DNA of 64,000 nucleotides from Oceanospirillaceae bacterium (GTDB lineage: Bacteria > Pseudomonadota > Gammaproteobacteria > Pseudomonadales > Oceanobacteraceae): contig PBQA01000013.1 of NCBI GenBank assembly GCA_002724925.1, forward strand, positions 620,001 to 684,000, read 5' to 3'. Position numbers and translations under genes: made by a program. Below are positions 19,731 through 28,398 of this stretch, piece after piece. The notes under the pieces were generated by a model. It made no database searches. It saw only the letters and a list, made by a program, of their open reading frames with translations, and was not told the DNA's origin. Each line of letters opens with the position of its first letter. The first letter of the stretch is position 1.

Positions 19731-21983
19731 CAGTGGCGGCAACAGCAGAAAGTCGATAATCAATGCAACGGCAATGGTGAGGGCCAAGAGCAGGCCCATC
19801 GCCCGGCTCGGGTTGAAATGCGAGAATTCCATGACGGTAAAACCACCGACAAGAATCGCTGATGTGATCAGCAGGGCGATGCCGACGGTGTGGAAGGCGT
19901 AACGTATGGCGTCTTCGACATTTCTGCCGAGCACAACACGTGCGTGATTGTATTTACTGAGAAAGTGTACCGTATCATCGACCACGATTCCGAGTGACAG
20001 GCAGGCGACCACCGAGGTTGCCGTATCGACGTGACCGACAATAATCCCCCACAGTCCATAAGCCATTAAAGCGGGAAACACATTCGGGACCATACTGATG
20101 AGGCCAAGGCGCAGGGAGCGTAAAGCGCCAATCATAAGCAGTGAAATAATGACCAGGGCCAGTGCAGTTCCTTCAAGCATCGAAGACACATTGCGGTGGG
20201 TCAGGTTGGCAAAAACCACATCGAGGCCTGTCGTTTCCGTAATATTTAATAGAGGTGCGTTTTCTTGTGCCCAGAGAACGGCGGCTTGTTCCATGTCGCG
20301 GATCGTTGCTGAGTCAGTTCGCTCCAGTGTAGCGCTTAAGCGGGTCGCGCTACGGTCACTGGTCATGGTTGTTTCCAGTCCCAGCCCCATCGGCAATGAC
20401 AGCTCGTATAGCAATAGATACTGTGCTGCTGCCTCTGATGATTCGGGTATCTGATACCAGGCATCGTCGTTCTGGTGCAGGTTTTTATTCAGGCGCTTTA
20501 TGGTGTCACTTAATGAACTGACATGGACGACGCCGGGTTGTTTCTCCAGCCACTGATCAAACGCATCCAGTTGATGTAAAAAATCGACCTGATTAATACC
20601 GTCGCTTTGGCGAGAGTCGGCGACAAAATAAAGTGCGTGAAGGCCTTTTAATGATGTGTCGATATTATCGACGGTGCGTCTGACCTCGAAGGACTCGTCA
20701 AAAAATTCGTGCCAGCGCTCAGTAATAATATTGCGATTGGCCATGGTGGCGCAGCCGGCGACAATAGCCAGCATTACGATGAAGAGAAGTTTGTGATGTC
20801 GTATGACGCCATCTGCAAATGTATCCATCCAGCGGTGTTGCCCCTTTGCTTTAAAGCGGTCGGGTGCAGGCAGAATTGTTAGTGCGGTAGGTAAGAAGGT
20901 GATCGTCAGCGCCCAGGCCACCATAACTCCAACAGCAATCATGTTGCCCATATCACGATATGGCGGTGAGTCGCTTGTATTAAGTGCCAGTACGCCAATC
21001 ATCGTGGTAATGCTGGTTATAAAAACCGGGGCAAAGTTAATGCGTAAACTGTTGAGCAGTGCCTCGCGTTTTTCCTCTCCCTCGCGTAGGTGAAAATAAT
21101 ACGACACCAGAATATGGATGGTATCGGCAACAGCGATGGTCATCACTGCAGTAGGCACAAAGCCAGTTGGCGGGGTGAGGGTGTAACCTGCCCAGCCAAA
21201 CAGCCCCATGGTAATCAATACCGACATTCCTATCAGAGCCGTGACCAGAATTACCCCTGAAAGTGTGCGGAGCATGACCAGCATAATGACCAGCATGACG
21301 GCAAAAGAAATAACCAGAAGCGAACTTATATCCTGAGCAATAGCTTCGCCCATGGTGACATTCGATGTCGCCGACCCGCCCAGTTCTATCAGAAAGTCCG
21401 GGTAGTCCGGGCGAATAGATTCGAGAAGCACTCTTGCTGCATCGACAGCCTCAAGGGATGCTTGCGATGATTGCCCATCGGGTAAATACAGAGTGAGGTT
21501 TATGCCGGTAACTTCGCCGTCTTCGCTGATCGTTTTTAACACCAGATCAGAATGCTCGATGGCTTTTTTCTGCAACTCGGTTAAATCGTCGGGGAGTTCG
21601 TCGATGCGATAGAAGTTGTCGATAATCAGTTCGTCGCCATCGACATCGGTATTCTGAAAATTTTGCAGAGAATCGACGCGTTGCACGTGAGGCAGTGTCC
21701 ATGCTTCTTCTGTCAGGCGTTCAACCAGTCTCAGACCTTCTTCAGAAAACAGGGTCTGATCGACGGAGGACACCAGAAAATACAGGTTGTCTTGTCGGGA
21801 GAAGCGTTTTTCCATGGCTTCGAAAGCGCGTAATTCCGGGTTCTTTTCACTGAAATAGGCGCGGAAGTCGCTGGTAAAGGACAACTCTTTCACGCCACTG
21901 CCTGTCGCCAGAAGCACCAGGAGTACAGAAAACAGAGTGATCAAAGGGTTGCGAAGTATCAGCTCAAAATAACGATTCAGCAT
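19650..21983 (-). CDS. MMPL/RND-family exporter
   Basis: Inner-membrane protein of 777 residues with the two-fold RND layout. Helix 1 is near residue 18, followed by a large periplasmic domain (about 40-210) and helices 2-6 (about 213-375). Helix 7 is near 395, with a second periplasmic domain and helices 8-12 (about 610-765). Motifs AVADTIHILVSYYFHLREGEE and GIVVDDTVHFLSKYNHAR are typical of the MMPL group that exports lipids or hydrophobic compounds without an obligatory adaptor. No adaptor or outer-membrane gene is adjacent. Substrate unknown. Confidence 0.88.
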   Translation of the reverse strand: MLNRYFELILRNPLITLFSVLLVLLATGSGVKELSFTSDFRAYFSEKNPELRAFEAMEKRFSRQDNLYFLVSSVDQTLFSEEGLRLVERLTEEAWTLPHVQRVDSLQNFQNTDVDGDELIIDNFYRIDELPDDLTELQKKAIEHSDLVLKTISEDGEVTGINLTLYLPDGQSSQASLEAVDAARVLLESIRPDYPDFLIELGGSATSNVTMGEAIAQDISSLLVISFAVMLVIMLVMLRTLSGVILVTALIGMSVLITMGLFGWAGYTLTPPTGFVPTAVMTIAVADTIHILVSYYFHLREGEEKREALLNSLRINFAPVFITSITTMIGVLALNTSDSPPYRDMGNMIAVGVMVAWALTITFLPTALTILPAPDRFKAKGQHRWMDTFADGVIRHHKLLFIVMLAIVAGCATMANRNIITERWHEFFDESFEVRRTVDNIDTSLKGLHALYFVADSRQSDGINQVDFLHQLDAFDQWLEKQPGVVHVSSLSDTIKRLNKNLHQNDDAWYQIPESSEAAAQYLLLYELSLPMGLGLETTMTSDRSATRLSATLERTDSATIRDMEQAAVLWAQENAPLLNITETTGLDVVFANLTHRNVSSMLEGTALALVIISLLMIGALRSLRLGLISMVPNVFPALMAYGLWGIIVGHVDTATSVVACLSLGIVVDDTVHFLSKYNHARVVLGRNVEDAIRYAFHTVGIALLITSAILVGGFTVMEFSHFNPSRAMGLLLALTIAVALIIDFLLLPPLLLLVDRRQQSTLDDAVKDKLNGQSAQ

Positions 21984-22127
21984 GGTGCCTGCTTAAAGAA
22001 GAAAAGATCTGACCCTGAGCATAACGCTGATCAGTGTGTGATCAAGGTGATTAAGAGACATATGCCTGCACGCAAGCGTTGAGTGACGTTATACTCCTGA
22101 GCACAATTAATTTCAGTGAAGTTATTT

Positions 22128-23489
22128 ATGGAATCTCAGGAAAAATCGCAATCAAACCAGAGAATGAGCTGGGAGCGTCTGTTTTCACCGATTCGCTTTG
22201 GTGAGCATCAGGGCAGTCTTGCGCTAGAAAGTGGTCGGACGCCATTCCATAAAGACTATGATCGCATTATCTTTTCCTCAGCATTCCGCCGCCTCGACAG
22301 AAAGACTCAGGTACACCCACTGAGTGAAAACGATCATGTACATACCCGCCTGACCCACAGCCTTGAAGTCGGTTGTGTCGGTCGCTCCCTCGGGATTCGC
22401 GTCGGTCAGATGCTGGGAAAGCAATTGCCCGGACACGTTGACGCCAGTGATGTTGGCGCAATGGTTCAGGCCGCCTGCCTCGCGCATGACATCGGTAACC
22501 CTCCGTACGGTCATACCGGCGAAGATGCCATCCGTCATTTTTTCGTAGACCCTCGAAACGCACATTTTCTGGATGGCCTCAGCATTGATGAAGCGGCTGA
22601 CCTGCAGACTTATGAAGGCAACGCTCAGGGCTTTCGTATCGTCACTCAGGTTGAATATCACAGGTTTGAGGGGGGAATGCGCCTGACTTACGGGACGCTC
22701 GGCGCCTTCCTCAAGTATCCATGGACGGTCGACTACGTTGTGCGTGGCGAAGAAAAGAAGTTTGGCTGCTTCAATACGGAGTTGCCGGTACTGAAAGAGG
22801 TCGCTTCCAGTCTGGGATTGTTGCCGACTGGTAAGAATGCCTGGTGTCGTCACCCGTTAGTGTATCTGCTCGAAGCAGCCGACGACATCTGCTACGGCCT
22901 GATTGACCTTGAGGACGGTATTGAGCTGGGTTTGCTGCGTTACGAAGAAGTTGAGAATCTTATTCAGCCACTGTTGAGTGAGCAGTGGGAGGTGATTCTG
23001 GATGACCTCGAAAAAGCAGATAACCCTCGTCGCCGCCTGCAAATGCTGCGAGGGCAGGCGATGGAGGCGATGGTCAATGCCGTGGCCAGTGCCTTTATCC
23101 GTCAACAGGATTCTCTGCTCAGTGGTACTCTTCAGGGCAGCATCATTGACTATTGTCCGGAGGAAGTGCGCAACCTCGTTAATGGTGCCAAGCAGATGGC
23201 GCGGGAGAGAATTTTCAACGACAGCCGTAAGTTAGCGATCGAAGTCGGATCGTATGCCACCTTGTCGGTGCTGTTGGAGAATTTTCTGGGCGCCGTGCGC
23301 GAGAATGTCCAGACAGGTAAGGCGACTTTTCGTAATCGTCGCATTATCGAATTGATGGGACGCTCGGCGCCAGGTGCAGACTGGACCTTATATGACGCCT
23401 ACATGCGTGCACTCGACTACATCTCCGGAATGACTGATAACTACGCCGCCGAGATGGCACGCCAGTTTAGTGGCTATCAGCCGGACTGA
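22128..23489 (+). CDS. dgt: deoxyguanosinetriphosphate triphosphohydrolase-like protein
   Basis: HD-domain dNTP triphosphohydrolase of 453 residues, cleaving dNTPs to nucleoside and triphosphate. Metal-binding residues are visible in HTRLTHSLEVG and LAHDIGNPPYGHTGEDA, and the substrate-loop motif FSSAFRRLDRKTQV lies near the N-terminus. The ATG at 22128 is preferred; a GTG at 22116 would add four residues. It runs divergently from the MMPL exporter, and its last 13 bases overlap the convergent hydrolase gene. Confidence 0.93.
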   Translation: MESQEKSQSNQRMSWERLFSPIRFGEHQGSLALESGRTPFHKDYDRIIFSSAFRRLDRKTQVHPLSENDHVHTRLTHSLEVGCVGRSLGIRVGQMLGKQLPGHVDASDVGAMVQAACLAHDIGNPPYGHTGEDAIRHFFVDPRNAHFLDGLSIDEAADLQTYEGNAQGFRIVTQVEYHRFEGGMRLTYGTLGAFLKYPWTVDYVVRGEEKKFGCFNTELPVLKEVASSLGLLPTGKNAWCRHPLVYLLEAADDICYGLIDLEDGIELGLLRYEEVENLIQPLLSEQWEVILDDLEKADNPRRRLQMLRGQAMEAMVNAVASAFIRQQDSLLSGTLQGSIIDYCPEEVRNLVNGAKQMARERIFNDSRKLAIEVGSYATLSVLLENFLGAVRENVQTGKATFRNRRIIELMGRSAPGADWTLYDAYMRALDYISGMTDNYAAEMARQFSGYQPD

Positions 23490-24493
23490 TCGGGACTGTC
23501 CAGTGGCTCGAGCCAATCCATCGGGTCACTGCTGTCTTCGTTCGCGGCCGTTTTGGTCGGAACTTCGGCACGCTTTTTCTTTTTCAGCTTTTGTTGCCAT
23601 TCAGTGTCGGCGCGGTTTACGTGCTTGATCAGCAAACGGCTAAGTCTCGGCACCAGTGATTCCGGAAAATCGTGTCCCATGCCTGTGACGACCCGTAATT
23701 TTGCTTTGGGGATCAATGAGGCGGTCTCGATGCCCATAGTGACCGGAATCAGCGGATCTTCGGCGCCATGAATGACCAGGGTACGTGCTTTGATTTTTTG
23801 CAATAAACGCCGGCGGTCACCCGCATGAGTGATTGCGACAAGCTGGCGCTTGAAGCCGAGAGGACTTGAGGTGCGTTCCCAGCTGGTTTCTGCCAGACGT
23901 TGTATCTCTGCCTCTGACATCGGATAGCCAGGGCTGCCGATGACTTCACTCATTCGGGCAATGTAGCGGAAGTGTTCGTCGCGGTTGCGTTGCACCGGGC
24001 GGCGGGCAAGTTTAAGCATGACCTGGAGCTGACTGACGGGTACTTTAGGCGCCGAAGCAGAAGACATGATTGAGGTCAGGCTGCGGACCCGTTTGCGCTT
24101 CTTTGCTGCCAGAATCTGCGCAATCATGCCGCCCATTGAGGCGCCAACGAGATGAGCGCTGGGTAAACCAAGCGCATCCATCAGGGCGATGACATCACGG
24201 GACATGTCTTTGAGGGTATAAGGTACACGGGGTTTACGCTTAAGGCGGCGGCCCAGCCACACTCTGATCAGGCTTGGATTGCCATGCTCATCAAGCGAGG
24301 TTGACGCGCCCGTATCACGATTATCAAACCGGATGACACGAAACCCTGCATCAACAAGGCGCTGGCAAAGAGAGGTAGGCCAGACATGCATCTGAGCCCC
24401 CAGCCCCATGATCAGAATGACGGGAGGAGCATCTTCTGCTCCCATGGATTCGTAAGCCAGCTCTATACCATCGCGGGTACGTATTCGGGTCAT
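23477..24493 (-). CDS. alpha/beta hydrolase
   Basis: Cytoplasmic alpha/beta-hydrolase of 338 residues from the ATG at 24493; an upstream start at 24553 is possible but adds non-homologous sequence. The nucleophile elbow is VGASMGGMIAQ, the oxyanion region ILIMGLGAQMHVWP, the acid HGAEDPLIP and the His GMGHDFP. A lysine-rich, then acidic C-terminal tail (KKKKRAEV to the end) extends beyond the fold. Substrate unknown; the family includes esterases and dienelactone-type hydrolases. Confidence 0.88.
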   Translation of the reverse strand: MTRIRTRDGIELAYESMGAEDAPPVILIMGLGAQMHVWPTSLCQRLVDAGFRVIRFDNRDTGASTSLDEHGNPSLIRVWLGRRLKRKPRVPYTLKDMSRDVIALMDALGLPSAHLVGASMGGMIAQILAAKKRKRVRSLTSIMSSASAPKVPVSQLQVMLKLARRPVQRNRDEHFRYIARMSEVIGSPGYPMSEAEIQRLAETSWERTSSPLGFKRQLVAITHAGDRRRLLQKIKARTLVIHGAEDPLIPVTMGIETASLIPKAKLRVVTGMGHDFPESLVPRLSRLLIKHVNRADTEWQQKLKKKKRAEVPTKTAANEDSSDPMDWLEPLDSPDQSG

Positions 24494-24614
24494 CAGTGCG
24501 GTTACCTGGCGCTGGACTGCTCCAGGCCTTATTCGGGTGGCTATCAATAACACCGCCAGTTAGAATGCCAGACCTAACAGCGGACAGAAGTGCCAGCAAA
24601 CCTGCATCCTCTGC

Positions 24615-24671
24615 AGTGTCATACTGGCTTTTCCCTAGTCTAGCGTAAGCCTGCAGCAGGAATATGACACT
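24615..24671 (+). promoter_or_regulatory. inverted repeat in the lepB leader
   Basis: AGTGTCATA (24615-24623) and TATGACACT (24663-24671) are perfect 9-bp inverted repeats, 39 bases apart; the second arm ends three bases before the lepB ATG. In RNA the stem would bring the AGGA at 24658-24661 and the start region into structure. Confidence 0.35.
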
Positions 24672-24674
24672 TTT

Positions 24675-25505
24675 ATGGAACTTGATTTACCCCTGATTCT
24701 TATGGTGGCCACGGGCCTGACGGGTCTCATTGTATTGGTCGACCGACTTTTTCTTCGCCGCAAACGTCAGGAGCGCATCGAAGCACTCGAGCAGAGCGGT
24801 GCGCCTCAGGAAAATATCCTGGAAGCGACAAAAGAGCCTTTCCTGATTGATCAGTCCAGGCAGTTCTTTCCTGTACTTGCACTGGTGTTTGTTCTGCGCT
24901 CGTTTGCTTTTGAGCCTTTCCAGATTCCCTCTGGTTCAATGGAACCTGGTCTTCAGGTCGGTGATTTTATTCTGGTCAGTAAATTCAGCTATGGTCTGCG
25001 TGTGCCGGGCAACGGATCGACTATTATTCCAGTAGACCAGCCTCAGCGTGGTGATGTGATGGTGTTCTTCCCGCCGGAAGACTCTCGTTACTTTATTAAG
25101 CGTGTTATCGGTTTACCCGGTGATCATATCGTTTACAAAGATCTGCGCCTGACGATCAACGGGGAAGCGGTGCCAACCGAGGTGTTAGGCGGCAAGCCTG
25201 CCTACGCGCCGACTATGGTGTTGGGTGAAGAAACTATGGATAACGCCACTCCGGTTGTGAAATGGTTACCAGGGCGCGATCGTACTACCGGTCAGGCAGC
25301 GCTCTGGGGTGGCCCGGAGGGGGAGTGGACGGTTCCTGATGGTCATTACTTTATGATGGGTGACAACCGCGGAAATAGCGGAGACAGCCGCATGTGGGGC
25401 TTCGTGCCAGAGAAAAATATTGTCGGAAAGGCTGTGGCTGTCTGGATGCACTGGGAGTCCTGGACGAGCCTGCCGTCCTTTGACCGCGTAAAAGTGATTG
25501 AGTGA
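24675..25505 (+). CDS. lepB: signal peptidase I
   Basis: Inner-membrane serine protease of 276 residues that removes Sec and Tat signal peptides. One N-terminal helix (about 5-22), a basic loop, a second helix (about 62-77), then the periplasmic catalytic domain. Catalytic S88 is in IPSGSMEPGL and K142 in YFIKRVIGLPGD, with the GDNRGNSGDSR signature near the end, close to E. coli S90/K145. It is shorter than the E. coli enzyme (324) but full-domain. lepA is not adjacent. A small membrane-peptide gene overlaps its stop codon. Confidence 0.95.
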   Translation: MELDLPLILMVATGLTGLIVLVDRLFLRRKRQERIEALEQSGAPQENILEATKEPFLIDQSRQFFPVLALVFVLRSFAFEPFQIPSGSMEPGLQVGDFILVSKFSYGLRVPGNGSTIIPVDQPQRGDVMVFFPPEDSRYFIKRVIGLPGDHIVYKDLRLTINGEAVPTEVLGGKPAYAPTMVLGEETMDNATPVVKWLPGRDRTTGQAALWGGPEGEWTVPDGHYFMMGDNRGNSGDSRMWGFVPEKNIVGKAVAVWMHWESWTSLPSFDRVKVIE

Positions 25506-25618
25506 TGACAAAAAAGAAACCATGCAAGTTCTGCCAGCGATCGCGCTGGCTTCTTGTGGTCACCATGTTGGCCATGATGCTGGGTGTGGTTTTAGTTAAT
25601 CATTCGACCTTCGGCTGA
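25505..25618 (+). CDS. 37-residue membrane peptide with CxxC
   Basis: The ATG at 25505 overlaps the lepB stop (ATGA) and opens a 37-codon frame ending at 25618. The peptide has a basic head (MTKKKPCKFCQRSRW) with a CKFC pair, then one hydrophobic helix (about residues 16-32) and a short tail (NHSTFG). The layout suggests a single-pass inner-membrane peptide with the cysteine pair in the cytoplasm. It is translationally coupled to lepB and is followed by a terminator. I do not recognise the family. The tight overlap and coherent composition favour a real gene. Confidence 0.6.
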   Translation: MTKKKPCKFCQRSRWLLVVTMLAMMLGVVLVNHSTFG

Positions 25619-25717
25619 TAATTGACCGAAATCGCATAAAAATTTTCTTCAGGGGGTAGTAATCCTTACGCCCATGCATAGAATGCCCGCAGTCGGTAAG
25701 CAAAAAAGCTAATCGCC

Positions 25718-25748
25718 ACAGGGTTGGCCAGCAGAGCCCTGTTTTTTC
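25718..25748 (+). terminator. terminator of the lepB operon
   Basis: ACAGGG pairs with CCCTGT across a 13-base loop, followed by TTTTT and C, about 100 bases after the small membrane-peptide gene. Confidence 0.65.
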
Positions 25749-25779
25749 AGAATCAGACCATAGGTCCCATGACGCAGTT

Positions 25780-26175
25780 ATGAATCTGACGAGACATATC
25801 AAAGGCAAAACTCTCGGTCTGGTAGACCGATTCCTTCCGGTTAAGCCGATTGAGCGACCAGCAGAAGAGCAGACTCTGCTGAATCGCGAATCCCGCCGAA
25901 TGCATCTTTATTACTCGAGACAGTGTCCATCATCGATATCCGTGAAACGGTATGTTGAGCGAGCCGGCCTGCACCCAGTGACGAAAGAGGTTGAGCGTGC
26001 GGATGCTTACCGAAACGAACTGGTGAAAGGCGGCGGTGAAAGCCGTGTTCCCTGTCTGAGAATCTGCACCCGCAGTGGCGACCGCTGGATCTACAGCCCT
26101 GAAGCCATTATCAACTATCTTGAAAAACGTCTGGGAAAACTGGGCAGCTGCCAGTCACCCAAAGCACCTCTATAA
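25780..26175 (+). CDS. glutaredoxin-like protein with CPSS site
   Basis: Protein of 131 residues with a thioredoxin/glutaredoxin-like fold at about residues 40-122. The strand MHLYYSRQ leads to C49-P-S-S, where the second active-site cysteine of CPxC is Ser. A cis-Pro motif RVPCLRI follows, then a C-terminal helix (SPEAIINYLEKRLG). The basic N-terminal 40 residues are outside the fold. It resembles monothiol glutaredoxins or GST N-terminal domains, so it probably acts through glutathione. No strong Shine-Dalgarno precedes the ATG. Confidence 0.75.
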   Translation: MNLTRHIKGKTLGLVDRFLPVKPIERPAEEQTLLNRESRRMHLYYSRQCPSSISVKRYVERAGLHPVTKEVERADAYRNELVKGGGESRVPCLRICTRSGDRWIYSPEAIINYLEKRLGKLGSCQSPKAPL

Positions 26176-26317
26176 TAAGTGATCATTTGTTCAGATAACA
26201 CAACGGACTAAGTGTTGTGGTCTGGTACTGCATTTGTGTGAAACTGTTACAAGCACCTGAAAAAGTGGCCTGACGCGTCTAGAGTTACAGCGAAGACGTT
26301 TTCACCGGGCCCACCAG

Positions 26318-28369
26318 ATGATCCGACTCACAATTCTCTTCCTGCTGCTGACCGGGTGGCAGGTGGGGCATGCTCAGACCCCGCCAGCGCTGGAGTGGGC
26401 AGACCTTCATATGCTGAACGGCGACAGCCACAGGGTCATGTTGTTGGGCTCGCGTTCGGCACCGTATCTGATGCTCGAAGACGGCCGCTACCTGGTCGAG
26501 CAGCAGGGTATTTATTATCTGGCTCGTCTGCAGGATAAGCGCTATGCCACCAGTACCGGTGAAGAATTTGGCCGGTCAGCATCGTATGAAGAGTCTGAAG
26601 AAAAAGAGTCTCGTCAGGCGAGCAGTACCGTAAGCGCCCAGGCCAATCCGCCGGCTCGTACTCCGTACCGCTATCAGGGTGGCGCCTTTGAACAACCTCT
26701 GGTGGTCGTCCGTGTTGCTTTTTCTGATCAAGGGTTCGAGTACAGTGATGCTGAGATCTCCTCACGAATTTTTGGCGCTTCTGGGAGTGTCTCTTCCTAT
26801 TTTTATGAGGGGTCAGGTCAACAATTCCGCATTGTGCCTGCCAGTGAGTCCGACGGCACCAGTGGCGATGGCATTATTCGCACAACGCTTAGCAGCGCGC
26901 ATCCTGACTTCGGTTCCTCTTATGGTACACAGAGCCGTAACCTGGTGACATCCGCGCTTCAGGCATTGAATGGCAAGATTAACCTCAGTTCTTATGATCG
27001 CAATGGTGATTCCTGGCTCGATCCTTCTGAACTCGGGGTGATCGTTCTTGCAGCGGGTTTTGAGCAAGCGTACGCCAGCTCTGCTACAACTCATCCTCGT
27101 GTCTGGGCTCATAAGTCTTCTGTACCTGCGGTCAATACCGCTGGGGTCTGGATTTCTGAGTACACCATGTTTGGTGAGCAACACGAGCAACACATGGCGA
27201 CCATCGGTCTGATGGCCCATGAGCTTGGTCATCTCCTGTTTGACTTGCCAGATCTCTACGAGAGTATCGGGCTGGGTGAATCGATCGGTCGCTGGGGATT
27301 GATGAGCTTCGGTATCTGGAACTCTGGCGGTGGCAAAGCAGGAGATAAGCCGGCGCACCTGATAGGTTGGTCACGAGAGTTTCTGGGGTTTACTGACAGT
27401 GTGTCGGATACGGGGGGGATTTTCCTCAATTCAGCCAGTGACGGTGGTGAAGTGCTGCGTATTGATCTTGATGAGTATCGTCATGGCAAGCGCCTGATGG
27501 TCGAGAACCGAACTCGTCAGGGCTTTGACAGTGGCTTGCCTTCACCAGGTTTGATGATTACAGAGATAGATGATTGGCGAGGGTTCGGGTCATTGTCCAG
27601 CCTGACTGCGCGACACTCCCAACGTCTGGTGACCGCCGAAACCACGCATACCGGCTCGAATATAGTGACCGACAGTAGCGGCATCATGATAGAAAGCGCC
27701 TCTTCTGTAACTCTGGCTGATGGCAGGGTGACTTTGACGGCCGTTGCATCCGGTGACCGCGCTCAGCTGAATGTGCAGTCGAGTATTAAACCCAAAGGCT
27801 TTGCCATTGGCTATGACGAGCTTCCCGCGAATGCAACCTGGGGAGCCTACGGTGGTGATGGTTACGCACTGGTTACTGTACCAGTCAGTAGTGATGTTCT
27901 GAGTATTGATGGCATTGATTTCTATGCTCACGGTTCGGGTACGGTGGAATTCGGCTTATATACCAGCGCCTCACGGTACTCGGGTGAAGGGCGTCTGGTT
28001 GAGAAGAAGAGCAGTGTTCAGGAGGGCTGGAACCGCCTGCTATTTGATGCCCCGCCAGAAATCCCCGTGGATACCATCTACCTTCAGATTATCAGCGAGC
28101 CTTCGGGTCAGCACGCTCCGTTTCTGGTCGACATTCAGGGGCCCCCGAGCGGGCAGACAAAAGTGAAAGAGAGACTGGACTACGCATTTGGTGATGCAAG
28201 CTTTGATCTGAGTGTGAAGCTTCTTGTCAGCAGCAGTGACCAACCGATTGAACGTGCGCCAGCGACTGCCAGCTCATCCTCTTCCTCGTCATCTGGCGGA
28301 GGAGGCTCTATGGGCTTGCTGTGTCTTGTACTTAGCCTCGGATTGCTGAGAAGACGACCGCTTAGGTGA
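26318..28369 (+). CDS. secreted M6-like metalloprotease with GlyGly-CTERM
   Basis: Exported zinc protease of 683 residues: signal peptide (1-19, ending HAQ), pro-region, then a catalytic domain with HELGHLLFDLPDLYE from H301, the M6 (immune-inhibitor A-like) zincin motif. A calcium-loop-like DRNGDSWLD lies near residue 227. Beta-rich C-terminal domains follow, then a Ser-rich linker, SGGGGSMG, a hydrophobic helix and RRRPLR. That tripartite end is the GlyGly-CTERM sorting signal recognised by rhombosortase, and the next gene encodes one. The protein is therefore predicted to be secreted, cleaved at the tail and released or surface-attached. Confidence 0.9.
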   Translation: MIRLTILFLLLTGWQVGHAQTPPALEWADLHMLNGDSHRVMLLGSRSAPYLMLEDGRYLVEQQGIYYLARLQDKRYATSTGEEFGRSASYEESEEKESRQASSTVSAQANPPARTPYRYQGGAFEQPLVVVRVAFSDQGFEYSDAEISSRIFGASGSVSSYFYEGSGQQFRIVPASESDGTSGDGIIRTTLSSAHPDFGSSYGTQSRNLVTSALQALNGKINLSSYDRNGDSWLDPSELGVIVLAAGFEQAYASSATTHPRVWAHKSSVPAVNTAGVWISEYTMFGEQHEQHMATIGLMAHELGHLLFDLPDLYESIGLGESIGRWGLMSFGIWNSGGGKAGDKPAHLIGWSREFLGFTDSVSDTGGIFLNSASDGGEVLRIDLDEYRHGKRLMVENRTRQGFDSGLPSPGLMITEIDDWRGFGSLSSLTARHSQRLVTAETTHTGSNIVTDSSGIMIESASSVTLADGRVTLTAVASGDRAQLNVQSSIKPKGFAIGYDELPANATWGAYGGDGYALVTVPVSSDVLSIDGIDFYAHGSGTVEFGLYTSASRYSGEGRLVEKKSSVQEGWNRLLFDAPPEIPVDTIYLQIISEPSGQHAPFLVDIQGPPSGQTKVKERLDYAFGDASFDLSVKLLVSSSDQPIERAPATASSSSSSSSGGGGSMGLLCLVLSLGLLRRRPLR

Positions 28370-28398
28370 TACACTGCCTCTTTTTCAGAGGCATTGGT

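Noticed and set aside
26318-28369. Sortase (LPxTG) or autotransporter-type surface anchoring
   Set aside because: The tail is glycine-rich with an arginine cluster and no LPxTG or barrel, and a rhombosortase follows.
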